DNA of 43,941 bases, taken from NCBI GenBank assembly GCA_017527205.1, contig JAFXQK010000001.1, forward strand, positions 1 through 43,941, written 5' to 3'. This stretch comes from Lachnospiraceae bacterium (lineage in GTDB: Bacteria; Bacillota; Clostridia; Lachnospirales; Lachnospiraceae). The notes below the pieces were generated by a model, which was given only the letters and a program-made list of their open reading frames with translations, had not been told where the DNA came from and did not search any database. Both the position numbers and the translations under genes were made by a program. Of the stretch, positions 17,114 through 25,625 are shown piece after piece (within the stretch, counting starts at the first letter, position 1; every line of letters begins with the position of its first letter).

Positions 17114-18157
17114 ATGAGAGCATTAGAAGGATTTCACAAGGGCGTGAATTTAGGCGGATGGCTTTCGCAGTGCGGCGAAGGAAATTACACGAAAGAGCAT
17201 TTTGACACCTTTATGATAGAGCGTGATTTTGCGCTGGTGAAGGAGTGGGGATTGGATCACGTGCGCGTTCCCGTGGATGCGGAGACGATTCAGGAGGAAG
17301 ACGGAACCATGAAGGAGGATGGTCTCGCGTATATTGACAAGGCAATCGAATGGTGCCAGAAGTATGGTCTTGGCATGGTGCTTGATCTTCACAAGGCCCA
17401 TGGCTATGTCTTCGATGACGCGAATAACTGCCAGTTCTTTTATCAGGAAAAGCTTCAGGACATCTATGTGGAGCTTTGGAAATGTCTTGTGACAAGGTAT
17501 GGAAAATATCGTGATTTTGTATTGTTTGAGCTCTTAAATGAAGTGACCTCCAAGGAATTTACGGATCCCTGGAACAAGATCGCCGCGAGAACCATCAAGG
17601 CGATCCGTGAGATCGATAAGGAAGCACGCATTGTCGTTGGCGGCATCTACAATGACAGTATTTATGGACTGACGCTCCTCGATCCCCCTGCAGATGAGAA
17701 CATTGTGTTTACCTTCCATTGCTATAGCCCGCTTGCCTTTACGCATCAGGGCGCGCACTGGGTGCCTCGCATGCCCAGAGATCCCGAAAAGTGGAGGTTC
17801 TCCTATCCCGGAACGGTTGCAGCCTATAAGGCCAGATCTGAGGAATTCTTTGGACATGATTTTGATTCCGAATTCCCGGACACGCTACCCGAGCAGATGA
17901 ACGGTACTTATTTTGAGAATCTCATGCAGCCCGCCCTGCAGGTTGCAGAAAAGTACAACGTGCCCCTTTACTGCGGCGAGTACGGCGTGATTGATCTGGC
18001 AGACCCGAAGGATGCGCTTGCCTGGTACAGGGACATGAACAGCGCATTGGAAAAGTTTGGCATTCCCCGCGCGGCATGGTCTCATCACGGTATGAACTTT
18101 GGCCTGGCAGATCCCTGGCTGGACGGCGTAAGGGATCAACTGGTGAAGTATCTGTAG
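17114..18157 (+). CDS. Glycoside hydrolase family 5 (cellulase-fold), cytoplasmic
   Basis: A 347-residue (beta/alpha)8 hydrolase. The general acid/base is E143 in LLNEV and the nucleophile E289 in CGEYG, both in the usual GH5 contexts; the N-terminal GVNLGGWL and the DLHKAHG segment also fit. It has no signal peptide, so it should act inside the cell on imported beta-linked oligosaccharides. The start ATG at 17114 is preceded by AGGAGGG. A CooC-like gene begins only 18 bases after its stop, so the two are probably cotranscribed despite having no evident metabolic link. 121 bases separate it from the flavoprotein gene; they hold a repeated GAGAAAAGGCTT and a possible weak promoter (TTAGGA at 17067, TATAAG at 17090). 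Confidence 0.88.
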   Translation: MRALEGFHKGVNLGGWLSQCGEGNYTKEHFDTFMIERDFALVKEWGLDHVRVPVDAETIQEEDGTMKEDGLAYIDKAIEWCQKYGLGMVLDLHKAHGYVFDDANNCQFFYQEKLQDIYVELWKCLVTRYGKYRDFVLFELLNEVTSKEFTDPWNKIAARTIKAIREIDKEARIVVGGIYNDSIYGLTLLDPPADENIVFTFHCYSPLAFTHQGAHWVPRMPRDPEKWRFSYPGTVAAYKARSEEFFGHDFDSEFPDTLPEQMNGTYFENLMQPALQVAEKYNVPLYCGEYGVIDLADPKDALAWYRDMNSALEKFGIPRAAWSHHGMNFGLADPWLDGVRDQLVKYL

Positions 18158-18175
18158 GAGACATTTGGGTAGGGC

Positions 18176-19015
18176 ATGAAGAGAGAAACAAAGATTTTAG
18201 CGCTGGTCGGGAAGGGCGGTGTCGGGAAGACAACGCTCTGCTCGGCATTTGTGCGGCTTTTAAGTGAACAAAATCCAGAGGCAAGGATTCTGGCCATTGA
18301 TGCGGATCCGGCCGTGGGATTATCCACGGCGCTGGGCATGGAAGTCAAGGAAACCTTGGATGACCTTCGCCTTGCAATTATCGAGAAGGCCGCGCAGGGT
18401 GCCGGAAAGGAAGCCGTTGAGCTTCTCGGCGAGGTACGTTATCGCATCTTTGATGCTCTGGTGGAGGCCGGAAACATCGCCTTTTTGGCCATCGGACGAC
18501 CAGAGGGTGCGGGGTGCTACTGTGCCGTAAATGCCTATCTGAAAGAAGTCATCGAGATGATCAGCAAGGATTTTGATTATGTTGTGATCGATGGCGAAGC
18601 CGGGATTGAGCAGGTCAACCGCAGGGTCATGGAGAAGGTGACACACTTATTTTTGGTGACGGACGGAAGTAAAAAAGGGATGCAGGTCATCGAGTCCATT
18701 CGTCAGGTGGCGGATGAGCTGGTTTCCTATGAAAGGTGCGGCGTGATCGTGAATCGCATGGACGATCCTGAGCTTCTGTTAAGTTACGTTGATGCCAAGA
18801 CGGCGGAGATGACAAGGAATGAGGCCGCAGGCAATCCAACGGGGGAGGATTTGGCACAAGCAAGTCTTCGGGGAATGGAGCTTCTCAGTATCATTCCCAG
18901 CGACCCCGCCCATGCAAAAAATGATATTTTAGGGAAAACGATTTTCGACTTACCGTCGGACGCCCCAGTGCTTTTGGGCGCAGCGAAGGCCTTAAGGCAT
19001 ATGCTGCAGGTGTGA
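18176..19015 (+). CDS. cooC: CooC-like nickel-insertion ATPase
   Basis: A 279-residue MinD/SIMIBI-class ATPase. The deviant Walker A GKGGVGKTT covers residues 12-20 (signature K13, catalytic K18). The segment ending in C114-Y-C116 carries the CxC motif that in CooC binds a metal ion at the dimer interface. CooC/AcsF proteins hydrolyse ATP to insert nickel into CO dehydrogenase or acetyl-CoA synthase. No CO dehydrogenase gene lies in the window, but an ACS-like gene, a CooT-like gene and a His-rich gene lie 7-9 kb downstream, which gives this ATPase a possible client. The start is ATG at 18176. Some related ATPases may serve other enzymes, so the nickel role here is an inference from the CxC motif and the neighbours. 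Confidence 0.82.
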   Translation: MKRETKILALVGKGGVGKTTLCSAFVRLLSEQNPEARILAIDADPAVGLSTALGMEVKETLDDLRLAIIEKAAQGAGKEAVELLGEVRYRIFDALVEAGNIAFLAIGRPEGAGCYCAVNAYLKEVIEMISKDFDYVVIDGEAGIEQVNRRVMEKVTHLFLVTDGSKKGMQVIESIRQVADELVSYERCGVIVNRMDDPELLLSYVDAKTAEMTRNEAAGNPTGEDLAQASLRGMELLSIIPSDPAHAKNDILGKTIFDLPSDAPVLLGAAKALRHMLQV

Positions 19016-19150
19016 TCAAAACAAGCCTTTGGTTGTAAGGAATGTAGGTCGGGAACCATGTACTTTGAGGGCACGGACGCGGACTATCATATGGCTTCGA
19101 AACGGCTGCGCTACTAAGAGCTTGTCTTTTTGTAGTCGAGGAGTAAGATA

Positions 19151-19891
19151 GTGAATAAACTAATTGCGATCATATCATTGTTAATAACGCTTACCTCTTC
19201 CATCATGGGGAGCGCTCAAGAATTGAAAAAGGAGAACATGGATTATCAGGATTCGCCTAAATGGGTGGCGCAGCTCGGAAAAGAAAAGGAGGCAACGCAG
19301 CTTTTTGTGGTTGCTGCCGTGGGACAGACAACGGCATATGTTTCCATGCATGAAAAGGATGCACGTGGGAAGTGGAAGGAAATCATGACTACCCCCGGCT
19401 ATATCGGAAAGAAGGGTCTTGGCAAGACCAAAGAGGGCGATGAAAAGACGCCGCAGGGAACCTACCACTTTAACGCAGCTTTCGGAATTGCGGCGGATCC
19501 GGGATGCGCCATGCCGTATCATCAGGTCACGAAGGATGATTATTGGTCGGGTGATCCGAGGGAGGGATATGCTTATAATCAGCTCGTGAGCATCAAAGAG
19601 TATCCTGGGCTTGACGTGAAAAACGTCAATACGGAGCATTTGATTCAATGTGATCCCGAATATACCTATTGCCTGAACATTAGCTATAATGAGGATTGTG
19701 TCCCTGGGGTTGGCGGTGCGATCTTTTTACACTGTACTGGAAAGATCAAGCCCTTTACCGGCGGCTGCGTTGCAATCCCCGAGGAATACATGCTTCAAGT
19801 GATGCAAAACGTTAAGCCGGAATGCGTTGTCGTGATTGATGAGCTGAAAACGCTGAGTCCGGAGACCTGGAAAAGGCTGAGGTTAGACTAG
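19151..19891 (+). CDS. L,D-transpeptidase (YkuD)-family protein, secreted
   Basis: A 246-residue protein with a signal peptide (about residues 1-22, ending MGSA). It has a YkuD-type catalytic region with H194 in IFLHCTG and C206 in FTGGCVAI. The usual SHGC is replaced by TGGC, as in the branch annotated ErfK/YbiS/YcfS/YnhG-like. The KTPQGTYHF segment matches the TPxG motif of the family. It probably cross-links or modifies peptidoglycan outside the membrane. The start GTG at 19151 has GAGGAG 7 bases upstream. The 135 bases before it hold only a 19-codon open frame (19059-19118) that I do not call. Confidence 0.85.
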   Translation: MNKLIAIISLLITLTSSIMGSAQELKKENMDYQDSPKWVAQLGKEKEATQLFVVAAVGQTTAYVSMHEKDARGKWKEIMTTPGYIGKKGLGKTKEGDEKTPQGTYHFNAAFGIAADPGCAMPYHQVTKDDYWSGDPREGYAYNQLVSIKEYPGLDVKNVNTEHLIQCDPEYTYCLNISYNEDCVPGVGGAIFLHCTGKIKPFTGGCVAIPEEYMLQVMQNVKPECVVVIDELKTLSPETWKRLRLD

Positions 19892-19965
19892 GGAAGATGG
19901 AAAAAAGGGACTGGATTAGGATGCCTGAAAAACCAGTACGGGATTAGGATCGACGCGGCAGGAGC

Positions 19966-20292
19966 TTAGGCAAGTGCCGGCAACATCCAGATTACGCGAT
20001 AGGCGATCCTGCGATACCACTTGTCGCCATTGTCCTCCAGGTCAACGCCATTGGCAACGCTGTTGTAAAAGGATTTTACGATCTTTGCACTGCGAAGGAA
20101 CCTCGGAACAAACCTGAAATTGTAATAAATATATGCATGTGCGAAGATTTCGCACGAAAGCTGACTTAAGGACATGCCGGTGATTTTCTCTTCACCGGCA
20201 ATTTCTTTTGCCATTTCCTGGCAGTTTGCACGGCTGTATAATTCTCTTCCCATGGGGATGTTCATGTACTTCTTGCTCATCATTTCGCTCAT
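19966..20292 (-). CDS. Small protein of unknown function
   Basis: A 108-residue protein (MSEMMSKKYMN, ending VIWMLPALA). It is basic, with an aromatic-rich middle (HAYIYYNFRF) and one or two weakly hydrophobic helices, the last at the C terminus. I do not recognise the family. It is likely a real gene: AGGAGGA lies 7 bases before the ATG, codon usage is like its neighbours, and no better frame covers the region. It is convergent with the L,D-transpeptidase gene (74 bases between the stops, no clear terminator) and divergent from the TIR-Sel1 gene. Confidence 0.7.
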   Translation of the reverse strand: MSEMMSKKYMNIPMGRELYSRANCQEMAKEIAGEEKITGMSLSQLSCEIFAHAYIYYNFRFVPRFLRSAKIVKSFYNSVANGVDLEDNGDKWYRRIAYRVIWMLPALA

Positions 20293-20311
20293 CGATTCTT
20301 CCTCCTGTTTT

Positions 20312-20389
20312 CTTGCTTTGTACGGTTTTTGTTTCCCTTAAGGCATGTCTCTTGTTTTGTTTGGTTCTTGTTTCCTTTAAGGCACGTCA
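20312..20389. repeat. Two adjacent 39-bp direct repeats upstream of the small minus-strand gene
   Basis: 20312-20350 and 20351-20389 align end to end with 7 mismatches in 39. The shared core is TTGTTTCC(C/T)TTAAGGCA(T/C)GTC. They lie in the 305-base divergent space at 20293-20597 and may be regulator binding sites or a simple duplication. The rest of that space holds a short hairpin (TCTTAC/GTAAGA, 20457-20474) and the plus-strand promoter. Confidence 0.75.
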
Positions 20390-20522
20390 TTTCCTTGTCT
20401 GTAAGCTTAGGATATCATGCCTTTCTGGGAAACTCCATCGAATCTCCTTACAGAAATCTTACGCTTTTGTAAGAAACAGGATGGTGCGCTATCTCTTGCA
20501 CGATATTTACCCAGAAAAGTCA

Positions 20523-20551
20523 TTGCATCTTTAGTGAAGACTCATTATAAT
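20523..20551 (+). promoter_or_regulatory. Promoter of the TIR-Sel1 gene
   Basis: TTGCAT (20523-20528), a 17-bp spacer and a perfect TATAAT (20546-20551) stand 46 bases before the ATG at 20598. Confidence 0.7.
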
Positions 20552-20597
20552 TTAGATAAGTATGTCCTAAGAACCGTAACATGAGGAGGAAACCTAA

Positions 20598-23555
20598 ATG
20601 GAAACAGAACAAGAGAAGAATCCCATAGAAGAACAGGAGACCGCGCAAGGGGCGACAGCAAGCGAGGCGACAACGGCTGCAAGCGAGGCGACGCAGGAAA
20701 CGAAGGCCATAAACAATGGGCTGGACGTCTTTATCAGTTATTCTACGAAAAATAAAAATGTGGCAGATGCCGTGGTTGCGAACTTTGAACAACATGGGAT
20801 TCGCTGTTGGTATGCACCGAGGGACATTCTCCCCGGACAGGAATGGGTGTCCGCGATCAAGGAGGCACTCCATAAGGCGAAGGTTTTCGTCCTTATTTAC
20901 ACGGATGAATCCAACGCCTCCAGACAGGTCATGAACGAGGTGGCGCTGGCCTTCAACGCCAATAAGACGATTGTGCCTTTCCGCCTGACCGAGGGCAACA
21001 TGAATGATGAATTGGAATACTATCTTACTAGAGTGCATTGGCTTGACGCCGTATCAAAGCCTTTGGAGAGAAACATAGACGCACTTCGTAATTACGTGGA
21101 AGTAAACTTAAATCGTCCGAAAACGGAGGCGTCAGGTGCGAATGCGTCGCAAAGCGGAACGAGTCCTTCAGAGAAGGCTGGATCGAAGGATTCTAAAGCC
21201 GCTACGAACGCCGCAGGAAAGAAAAAGAGTAAGGCAGGCGTATGGATCGCCGTGGCAGCGGTTGCCGTATTGCTAATCGCGGGAGGAATTTTGGCCTACC
21301 TTAAATTTCGAGGACCGAACAAGGAAGAGCTTATGGCATCAGGCTATAATACCCTCTTTTATACGGAGCAAGGCACAGAAAATAACGCGGCTGCTAAGGA
21401 AATTTACGAACAGGCAGTTAAGGCAGGCGTGGTGGACGCCTACTATTATCTTGGCATGATTGAGATGAGAGCCTATGACTATAAGGCAGCTAAGGAATAT
21501 TACGAGCAAGGCGTTGACAAGGATAGCAATCTTTGCCGCCTTGGATTAGGCTACTTGTATCAAAAAGGATATGGCGTTAAGGCCGACTCGGAGAAGGCTT
21601 GGAAGCTCTATAATGAAGCCTTGGACAACGGTTGCGTGGAGGCAGATTACTACCGCGCATTGATTGTGAAGGTCGGTCTTGCAAAACAGGAAATCAGCGG
21701 TACAAAGGCTGCGAAATATCTCAACAATGTGATTGACGAGAGCCAGGATCAGCACTTCGTTGCCTTGGCTTATAATCAATTGGGCCTATTGTATAAAAAT
21801 GGTACGGCAGACTTCGCAGAGGATAAGCAGGCTGCCATCCAAAATTTTGAAAAGATCACAGAGACCATGGACAGCACGGAAAACCGCTTTATGCAGGAAT
21901 ATAATATCGGTTTAACATACCGCTCCATGGGTGAAGACGTTAAGGCAGGTGACCACTTCCGCGAGGCCTACGCAGCGCTCGAAAAGATGGCGGTCGCTGG
22001 CTCTCCCAATGCCATTTACTGGTGTGGCATCATGAAGCAATATGGCTATGGCTTTGACAGTGACTATGAAGAGGCGATTCGTCTGTACACGAAGGCGAAT
22101 GACACCGTAAAGGAACAAAATGATAGGGCTTGCTGCTATGAAGCCATGGAATATGCCGGAAAGATCTATGTTAATGGAGGGGGCAATGTCACGAAGGATC
22201 TGGATAAGGCGTATGACTTCTTTAAGGAAGCAGCGGATGCAGGATATGGCGTTGCTGCGTACCAGATAGGACTACTTTACAATAATAACGGATATCAGGG
22301 AAAAGGTAAAGAAGCGGACACGGAAAATCCGAACTATGACATGGCAAGGCAGTGGTATGACAAGGCTACGGAATATGGCTGCGTTGATGCCTATGCCAAT
22401 ATCGGATTACTCTATGGCACTGGTAAAGTCTTGCCGGAAGGAAATCAGAAAGCCGAAGACATAGCCATGGAATGGTATCAGAGGGGTGCAGATCTTGGAA
22501 GCGCAACATGTATTTATAACATGGGTGCAGTCTGTGAAGGTTTGAAGGAGTATGAAAAAGCCTTCTCTTACTTCGAAAAAGCAGCATATTTGGAGTATTT
22601 GAGCGCACAAAAGGCATTAGGCGTATATTACGAGAATGGCTGGGGTGTGGCGAAGAACGATCAGAAGGCCTTGGAGTGGTACCGCAAAGCTGCAGAGGGA
22701 AATCAAACCTTTGCATTAGAGAAATTAGCGAAAGCTTATTATTTTGAGAATCTTTCCGTCAAAAAAAATGTGGACGAGGCGTTTAAATGGGCTTTAAAGG
22801 GCGCGGAAAACGGGAATGCCTATTGTATGTATTTAGTTGGCTGTTTTTATAGAGGCGGTGAGGGGACAGAACAAGACCTTATTGCGGCAAATGATTGGTT
22901 TGCAAAGGGTGCCAAGGCCGGGGATCAGTATGCCATGTATGATTATGCAAAGGCGCTTGAAAAAGGATCTGAGGGCATAGAGCAAAATGAAGAGGAAGCG
23001 ATTAAGTGGTATTTAAAGTCTGCGGAATTGGGATATAACTATGCTATGGCACATGTGGCAGATTATTATCGCAAAAATAATGAGGATGAAAAAGCCTTTG
23101 CCTGGTATCTGAAATGCGCGAACACAGGATATGAAAACATGAACCTGTACAAATACCTGGGGCAGTATTACCGTCAGGGTAAGGGAACTGCGAAAAACGA
23201 GGACGAAGCGTTCAATTGGCTTAGCAAGGCGTATGATGCTGGTGCAACCTTGGATAAGGATGACCTTCGGTTTTTGACCTTCCGGTATTATCCGAATGAT
23301 AAAAAGAGTTCGTTCCCGTATGCCAAGTCGGCGGCGGAAGCAGGAGATGCTATTTGCATGGCTGTTTTGGGTCAATTATATGAACTTGGAGAAGGAACGA
23401 CATCCGATATTAAGCTTGCGCTAAAATGGAATGGGGAAGCGATTCTTTCAGGGAAACTTAATGAAACCAATTTAGAGATCTGCAGGAATCGAATCAATCG
23501 ATATGTGCGGGATGGTTTGATCACGGAAGAGGAGGCGGCTCCCTATCTTCAGTAA
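20598..23555 (+). CDS. TIR domain - transmembrane - Sel1-repeat protein
   Basis: A 985-residue protein. After a Glu/Thr/Ala-rich start, a TIR domain spans about residues 41-170 (DVFISYST, then WYAPRDILPG). E114 in VMNEVALAF lies where the catalytic Glu of NAD-cleaving TIR domains is found. One membrane helix covers residues 213-235. The remaining ~740 residues are a run of Sel1-like (TPR-type) repeats with the usual GxxxAxxxYxxG pattern, which bind proteins or peptides. With a single helix and no signal peptide, either end could be outside; a cytosolic TIR and external Sel1 repeats would be a sensor layout (inference). Bacterial TIR proteins include defence NADases and signalling adaptors. 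The start ATG at 20598 has AGGAGGA upstream. The gene appears monocistronic. Confidence 0.88.
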   Translation: METEQEKNPIEEQETAQGATASEATTAASEATQETKAINNGLDVFISYSTKNKNVADAVVANFEQHGIRCWYAPRDILPGQEWVSAIKEALHKAKVFVLIYTDESNASRQVMNEVALAFNANKTIVPFRLTEGNMNDELEYYLTRVHWLDAVSKPLERNIDALRNYVEVNLNRPKTEASGANASQSGTSPSEKAGSKDSKAATNAAGKKKSKAGVWIAVAAVAVLLIAGGILAYLKFRGPNKEELMASGYNTLFYTEQGTENNAAAKEIYEQAVKAGVVDAYYYLGMIEMRAYDYKAAKEYYEQGVDKDSNLCRLGLGYLYQKGYGVKADSEKAWKLYNEALDNGCVEADYYRALIVKVGLAKQEISGTKAAKYLNNVIDESQDQHFVALAYNQLGLLYKNGTADFAEDKQAAIQNFEKITETMDSTENRFMQEYNIGLTYRSMGEDVKAGDHFREAYAALEKMAVAGSPNAIYWCGIMKQYGYGFDSDYEEAIRLYTKANDTVKEQNDRACCYEAMEYAGKIYVNGGGNVTKDLDKAYDFFKEAADAGYGVAAYQIGLLYNNNGYQGKGKEADTENPNYDMARQWYDKATEYGCVDAYANIGLLYGTGKVLPEGNQKAEDIAMEWYQRGADLGSATCIYNMGAVCEGLKEYEKAFSYFEKAAYLEYLSAQKALGVYYENGWGVAKNDQKALEWYRKAAEGNQTFALEKLAKAYYFENLSVKKNVDEAFKWALKGAENGNAYCMYLVGCFYRGGEGTEQDLIAANDWFAKGAKAGDQYAMYDYAKALEKGSEGIEQNEEEAIKWYLKSAELGYNYAMAHVADYYRKNNEDEKAFAWYLKCANTGYENMNLYKYLGQYYRQGKGTAKNEDEAFNWLSKAYDAGATLDKDDLRFLTFRYYPNDKKSSFPYAKSAAEAGDAICMAVLGQLYELGEGTTSDIKLALKWNGEAILSGKLNETNLEICRNRINRYVRDGLITEEEAAPYLQ

Positions 23556-23591
23556 GATTGGTTTCGATATCGTTCTATATGTGATTGAATT

Positions 23592-23597
23592 TATAAT
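23592..23597 (+). promoter_or_regulatory. Possible -10 box for the activase operon
   Basis: A perfect TATAAT lies 24 bases before the activase ATG, in the 65-base gap after the TIR-Sel1 stop. No convincing -35 box is seen 16-18 bases upstream. Confidence 0.4.
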
Positions 23598-23620
23598 GAA
23601 TGGAAACGGAGCAGTAGTTC

Positions 23621-24415
23621 ATGAGATATTTTGGCGGTTGTGACGTAGGTTCTACCTATACAAAGGCGGTGATCGTAGACGAGACGGGAAAAATGGTCTC
23701 GTCTGCGACGATCCGCAGCAAAATTCGTGCGGAGGAGTCGGCGAGGAGCGCCATGCAGGAGGTCCTTACGGCAGCAGGCCTTCAGGATTCGAAGGATCTG
23801 ACCTACCTGATTGGCACGGGCTATGGACGAAACAAGGTGCCCTTTGCGGATGAGAACGTATCGGAGATTTCCTGCCATGCCATGGGCGTGCACGTGACGG
23901 ATCCGAGCGTCAAGGCGATCATTGACATCGGTGGTCAGGATGTCAAGGGTATCGCGGTGGACACGGACGGAACCGTCAAGAATTTCGCGATGAATGATAA
24001 GTGTGCGGCAGGAACGGGGCGCTTTTATGAGGCGATGGCGCGCTCCTTTGAGATGGAGCTTCCGGAGTTTTCAAAGCTTTCGCTTAAGGCAAAGAACGTG
24101 ATTCCGATCACGGCGCAGTGTACCGTGTTTGCGGAGTCGGAGGTCATCAGTCTCGTCGGTGAAGGAAAACCGATGGAGGAAATCGCGGCAGGCATTCAGA
24201 TGGCGGTGGCAAAGCGTTGCTTTGTCATGGCAAAGAAAGCGGGAGCCGTGGACAGCATTGCACTGACGGGCGGCTGCGCAAAGAATGACGGATTAAAGGC
24301 TGCAATCGAAAAGGTTTTGAAGATCAAGGTCATTGAGCTAAAGGTGGATCCTCAGCTCATGGGGGCACTTGGCGCGGCAGAATTTGCAAGGCAAAAGGGC
24401 ATGAAAACGGTTTGA
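23621..24415 (+). CDS. Acyl-CoA dehydratase activase (BadF/BadG/BcrA/BcrD ATPase, HgdC-like)
   Basis: A 264-residue ASKHA-fold ATPase with the two phosphate loops CDVGSTYTKAVI (residues 7-18) and IDIGGQDVKG (101-110), and TGGCAKN for the adenine side. C128 in NDKCAAGTG and C167 in AQCTVFAES are the two Cys that hold the subunit-bridging [4Fe-4S] cluster of HgdC-type homodimers. Such activases use ATP to inject a very low-potential electron into 2-hydroxyacyl-CoA dehydratases, benzoyl-CoA reductase or double-cubane-cluster proteins. Likely partners are the dehydratase-fold genes at 28214 and 30926. All active-site residues appear intact and the length is normal for the family. The GGDEF gene starts 25 bases downstream. 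Confidence 0.9.
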   Translation: MRYFGGCDVGSTYTKAVIVDETGKMVSSATIRSKIRAEESARSAMQEVLTAAGLQDSKDLTYLIGTGYGRNKVPFADENVSEISCHAMGVHVTDPSVKAIIDIGGQDVKGIAVDTDGTVKNFAMNDKCAAGTGRFYEAMARSFEMELPEFSKLSLKAKNVIPITAQCTVFAESEVISLVGEGKPMEEIAAGIQMAVAKRCFVMAKKAGAVDSIALTGGCAKNDGLKAAIEKVLKIKVIELKVDPQLMGALGAAEFARQKGMKTV

Positions 24416-24440
24416 CGGATAGCTGACGGAGGGCATGTTT

Positions 24441-25613
24441 ATGTATTATGCAAGCTATGGATTGTTGGCACTTGTGGTGATGATCACCGTGAATTATGCG
24501 GCGCTAAAGAACCCGAAGAATGCAAAAAGACCCTTGGTCAGAAGCAGATATCGCCAGTTCCTGATTGGAATCATGCTGTATCTGGTTACGGACATCTTGT
24601 GGGGAATTTTATATGACAGGCAGCTTCTTGCGCTTACTTATGTTGACACAGTCGCTTATTTCCTTCTGATGGTGACTTCCCTGCTTTTTTGGACCAGGTT
24701 CGTAGTGTCTTATTTGGAAAATAAGGGCTTCTTTGAAAAGCTGTTATTAGGCGTGGGTTATCTTTTAACTACCTATACGATCGTCGTGCTCGGCATTAAC
24801 TTTTTTACGCCAATTGTGTTTGGCTTTGATGAAAAAGGGCAGTATTTCCCGGGGCAGGCAAGGTTTGTCATGTTAATTGTGCAAATCTGTCTGTTCTTTG
24901 CAACCTCTGCCTACACGCTTATCATTGCCTACAGGCTAAAGGGTCTGTCCAGATCCCATTACAGGGCGATTGGCATTTCGGGTATTGTCATGACGGTATT
25001 TGTGATACTGCAATCCCTTTGGCCTTTGCAGCCGCTGTATGGAGTGGGGTGCCTATTAGCGACCTGCGTCATTCATACCTTTGTCTACTTCGATGAAATG
25101 ACGGAGCATACGCAGGAAATCGATTCGGCAAAGCAGATGGCATATCTTGATGCCCTGACAGGAGTGAATAATAAATTAGCTTATCAGGAAAAACAGGCGG
25201 AGATAGACGTAGAATTAGTCAGCGGGTCTCTTAAGTCTTTTGGCGTGATCGTATTTGACCTAAATGGATTGAAAAACGTCAATGACACGCGCGGACATGA
25301 GGCAGGAGATGAATACATCAAGCAGGCCTGCAATGAGATTAGTCAGAAGTTTACGCACAGCTCCCTGTACCGTATCGGCGGAGATGAGTTTGTTATTATT
25401 TTGGAGGGGCGTGATTTCGTGGACAGAAATCGACTGCTTCTTACCTTTGAGGAGGAGATCGAGAAAAACCAGGAGGAAGGACGCGTCGTGATCTCCAGCG
25501 GAATGGGCGTATTCAAGCCTTATGACGACAAATGCTATAATGACGTATTTGTGCGCGCAGACAGAAAGATGTATGAGAGAAAAGGGTATTTGAAGGGATT
25601 GGCGAAGGAATAA
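24441..25613 (+). CDS. Membrane-bound GGDEF-domain diguanylate cyclase
   Basis: A 390-residue protein. Six or seven hydrophobic helices occupy about residues 1-220, then a GGDEF domain with LDALTGVNNKLAY and an intact RIGGDEFVI active site that makes cyclic di-GMP from two GTP. No RxxD inhibitory site is seen five residues before GGDEF, so product inhibition may be lacking. I choose ATG 24441, 7 bases after GGAGGG; the ATG at 24435 is too close to that site. It lies between the activase gene and the ACS-like gene with gaps of 25 and 12 bases, so all three should share one message, an unusual place for a signalling enzyme. Confidence 0.87.
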   Translation: MYYASYGLLALVVMITVNYAALKNPKNAKRPLVRSRYRQFLIGIMLYLVTDILWGILYDRQLLALTYVDTVAYFLLMVTSLLFWTRFVVSYLENKGFFEKLLLGVGYLLTTYTIVVLGINFFTPIVFGFDEKGQYFPGQARFVMLIVQICLFFATSAYTLIIAYRLKGLSRSHYRAIGISGIVMTVFVILQSLWPLQPLYGVGCLLATCVIHTFVYFDEMTEHTQEIDSAKQMAYLDALTGVNNKLAYQEKQAEIDVELVSGSLKSFGVIVFDLNGLKNVNDTRGHEAGDEYIKQACNEISQKFTHSSLYRIGGDEFVIILEGRDFVDRNRLLLTFEEEIEKNQEEGRVVISSGMGVFKPYDDKCYNDVFVRADRKMYERKGYLKGLAKE

Positions 25614-25625
25614 GGGGCGACAGAT

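Noticed and set aside
19059..19118. 19-codon open frame before the L,D-transpeptidase gene
   Set aside because: No motif and only a weak ribosome binding site.
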